Origin: an uncultured Muribaculaceae bacterium
GTDB lineage: Bacteria > Bacteroidota > Bacteroidia > Bacteroidales > Muribaculaceae
Length of the DNA: 23,927 nt
Direction: 5' to 3'
NCBI GenBank assembly: GCA_910584185.1
Contig: CAJTYC010000036.1
Span: 1 to 23,927, forward strand
A program made the position numbers and the translations under genes. The first letter of the stretch is position 1. Every line of letters starts with the position of its first letter. Below the pieces are notes generated by a model. It saw only the letters and a list, made by a program, of their open reading frames with translations, was not told where the DNA came from and did not search any database. Positions 23,811-23,927 of this stretch are shown piece after piece.

Positions 23811-23842
23811 TTTGCAAGAATGAAAAGAAAGTTGTAATTTTG
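23811..23842 (+). promoter_or_regulatory. Bacteroidota-type promoter for tRNA-Lys
   Basis: TTTG (23811-23814) and TAATTTTG (23835-23842) lie 20 bp apart. The expected start near 23848 is about 30 nt upstream of the tRNA, leaving a short 5' leader for RNase P to remove. Confidence 0.75.
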
Positions 23843-23877
23843 CATCGCTTTTCGGGAACACCGAGGGCAAAAACGAT

Positions 23878-23927
23878 GATTCGCTAGCTCAGCTGGTAGA
23901 GCACAACACTTTTAATGTTGGGGTCCT
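23878..23927 (+). tRNA. tRNA-Lys (anticodon TTT), 3' part beyond the window
   Basis: The first 50 nt of a tRNA are visible. The acceptor 5' strand is GATTCGC, then TA, a D-stem GCTC/GAGC (23887-23890 with 23899-23902), the anticodon stem CAACA/TGTTG and loop CTTTTAA with anticodon TTT at 23911-23913. The variable loop GGGTC follows and the sequence ends at the start of the T-stem. The gene is divergent from the envelope operon. Confidence 0.93.

Overview
The window looks like chromosomal housekeeping DNA from a Bacteroidota member, most likely order Bacteroidales and possibly a Muribaculaceae-type gut commensal. The family-level guess is inference. Supporting signs are the repeated promoter pattern with a TTTG/TTG box about 18-20 bp upstream of TAnnTTTG, weak Shine-Dalgarno sequences, a PorQ-type outer membrane protein, the lipoprotein form of TamA (TamL) paired with TamB, and DUF6048/DUF6452-type envelope proteins. 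Moderate GC coding DNA alternates with AT-rich intergenic stretches.

Layout, left to right. (1) rpmH (L34) with a strong terminator. (2) A minus-strand block gpmI, 5'-nucleotidase, NagZ-like GH3 lipoprotein, with a promoter upstream of gpmI, and a separate small periplasmic TonB-C protein. (3) A 456-bp spacer with an interspersed repeat and short tandem repeats, then porQ on the plus strand. (4) A minus-strand folP-cdaA pair with ATGA overlap (folate synthesis and c-di-AMP synthesis). (5) A roughly 1-kb gene-free island (8380-9366) packed with nested inverted repeats: two nearly identical 113-bp palindromes bracket an element with about 63-bp terminal inverted repeats. (6) rplS (L19), a third related palindrome, rsgA, a small winged-helix protein and typA. 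(7) A long minus-strand envelope operon that reads family 2 glycosyltransferase, DUF6452-type lipoprotein, DUF6048-type protein, tamB, tamL and a small basic membrane protein. (8) The first 50 nt of tRNA-Lys(TTT), cut by the window edge, with a clear promoter.

The genes are mostly core functions: translation (L34, L19, RsgA, TypA, tRNA-Lys), glycolysis (GpmI), nucleotide and folate metabolism, and envelope assembly (TamL/TamB, the glycosyltransferase, PorQ, TonB-C). I see no defence system, prophage, CRISPR array or secondary-metabolite cluster. The least explained material is the family of intergenic palindromes and the inverted-repeat element, followed by tandem repeats touching the gpmI promoter and upstream of porQ, and two genes whose promoter position suggests leaderless mRNAs.
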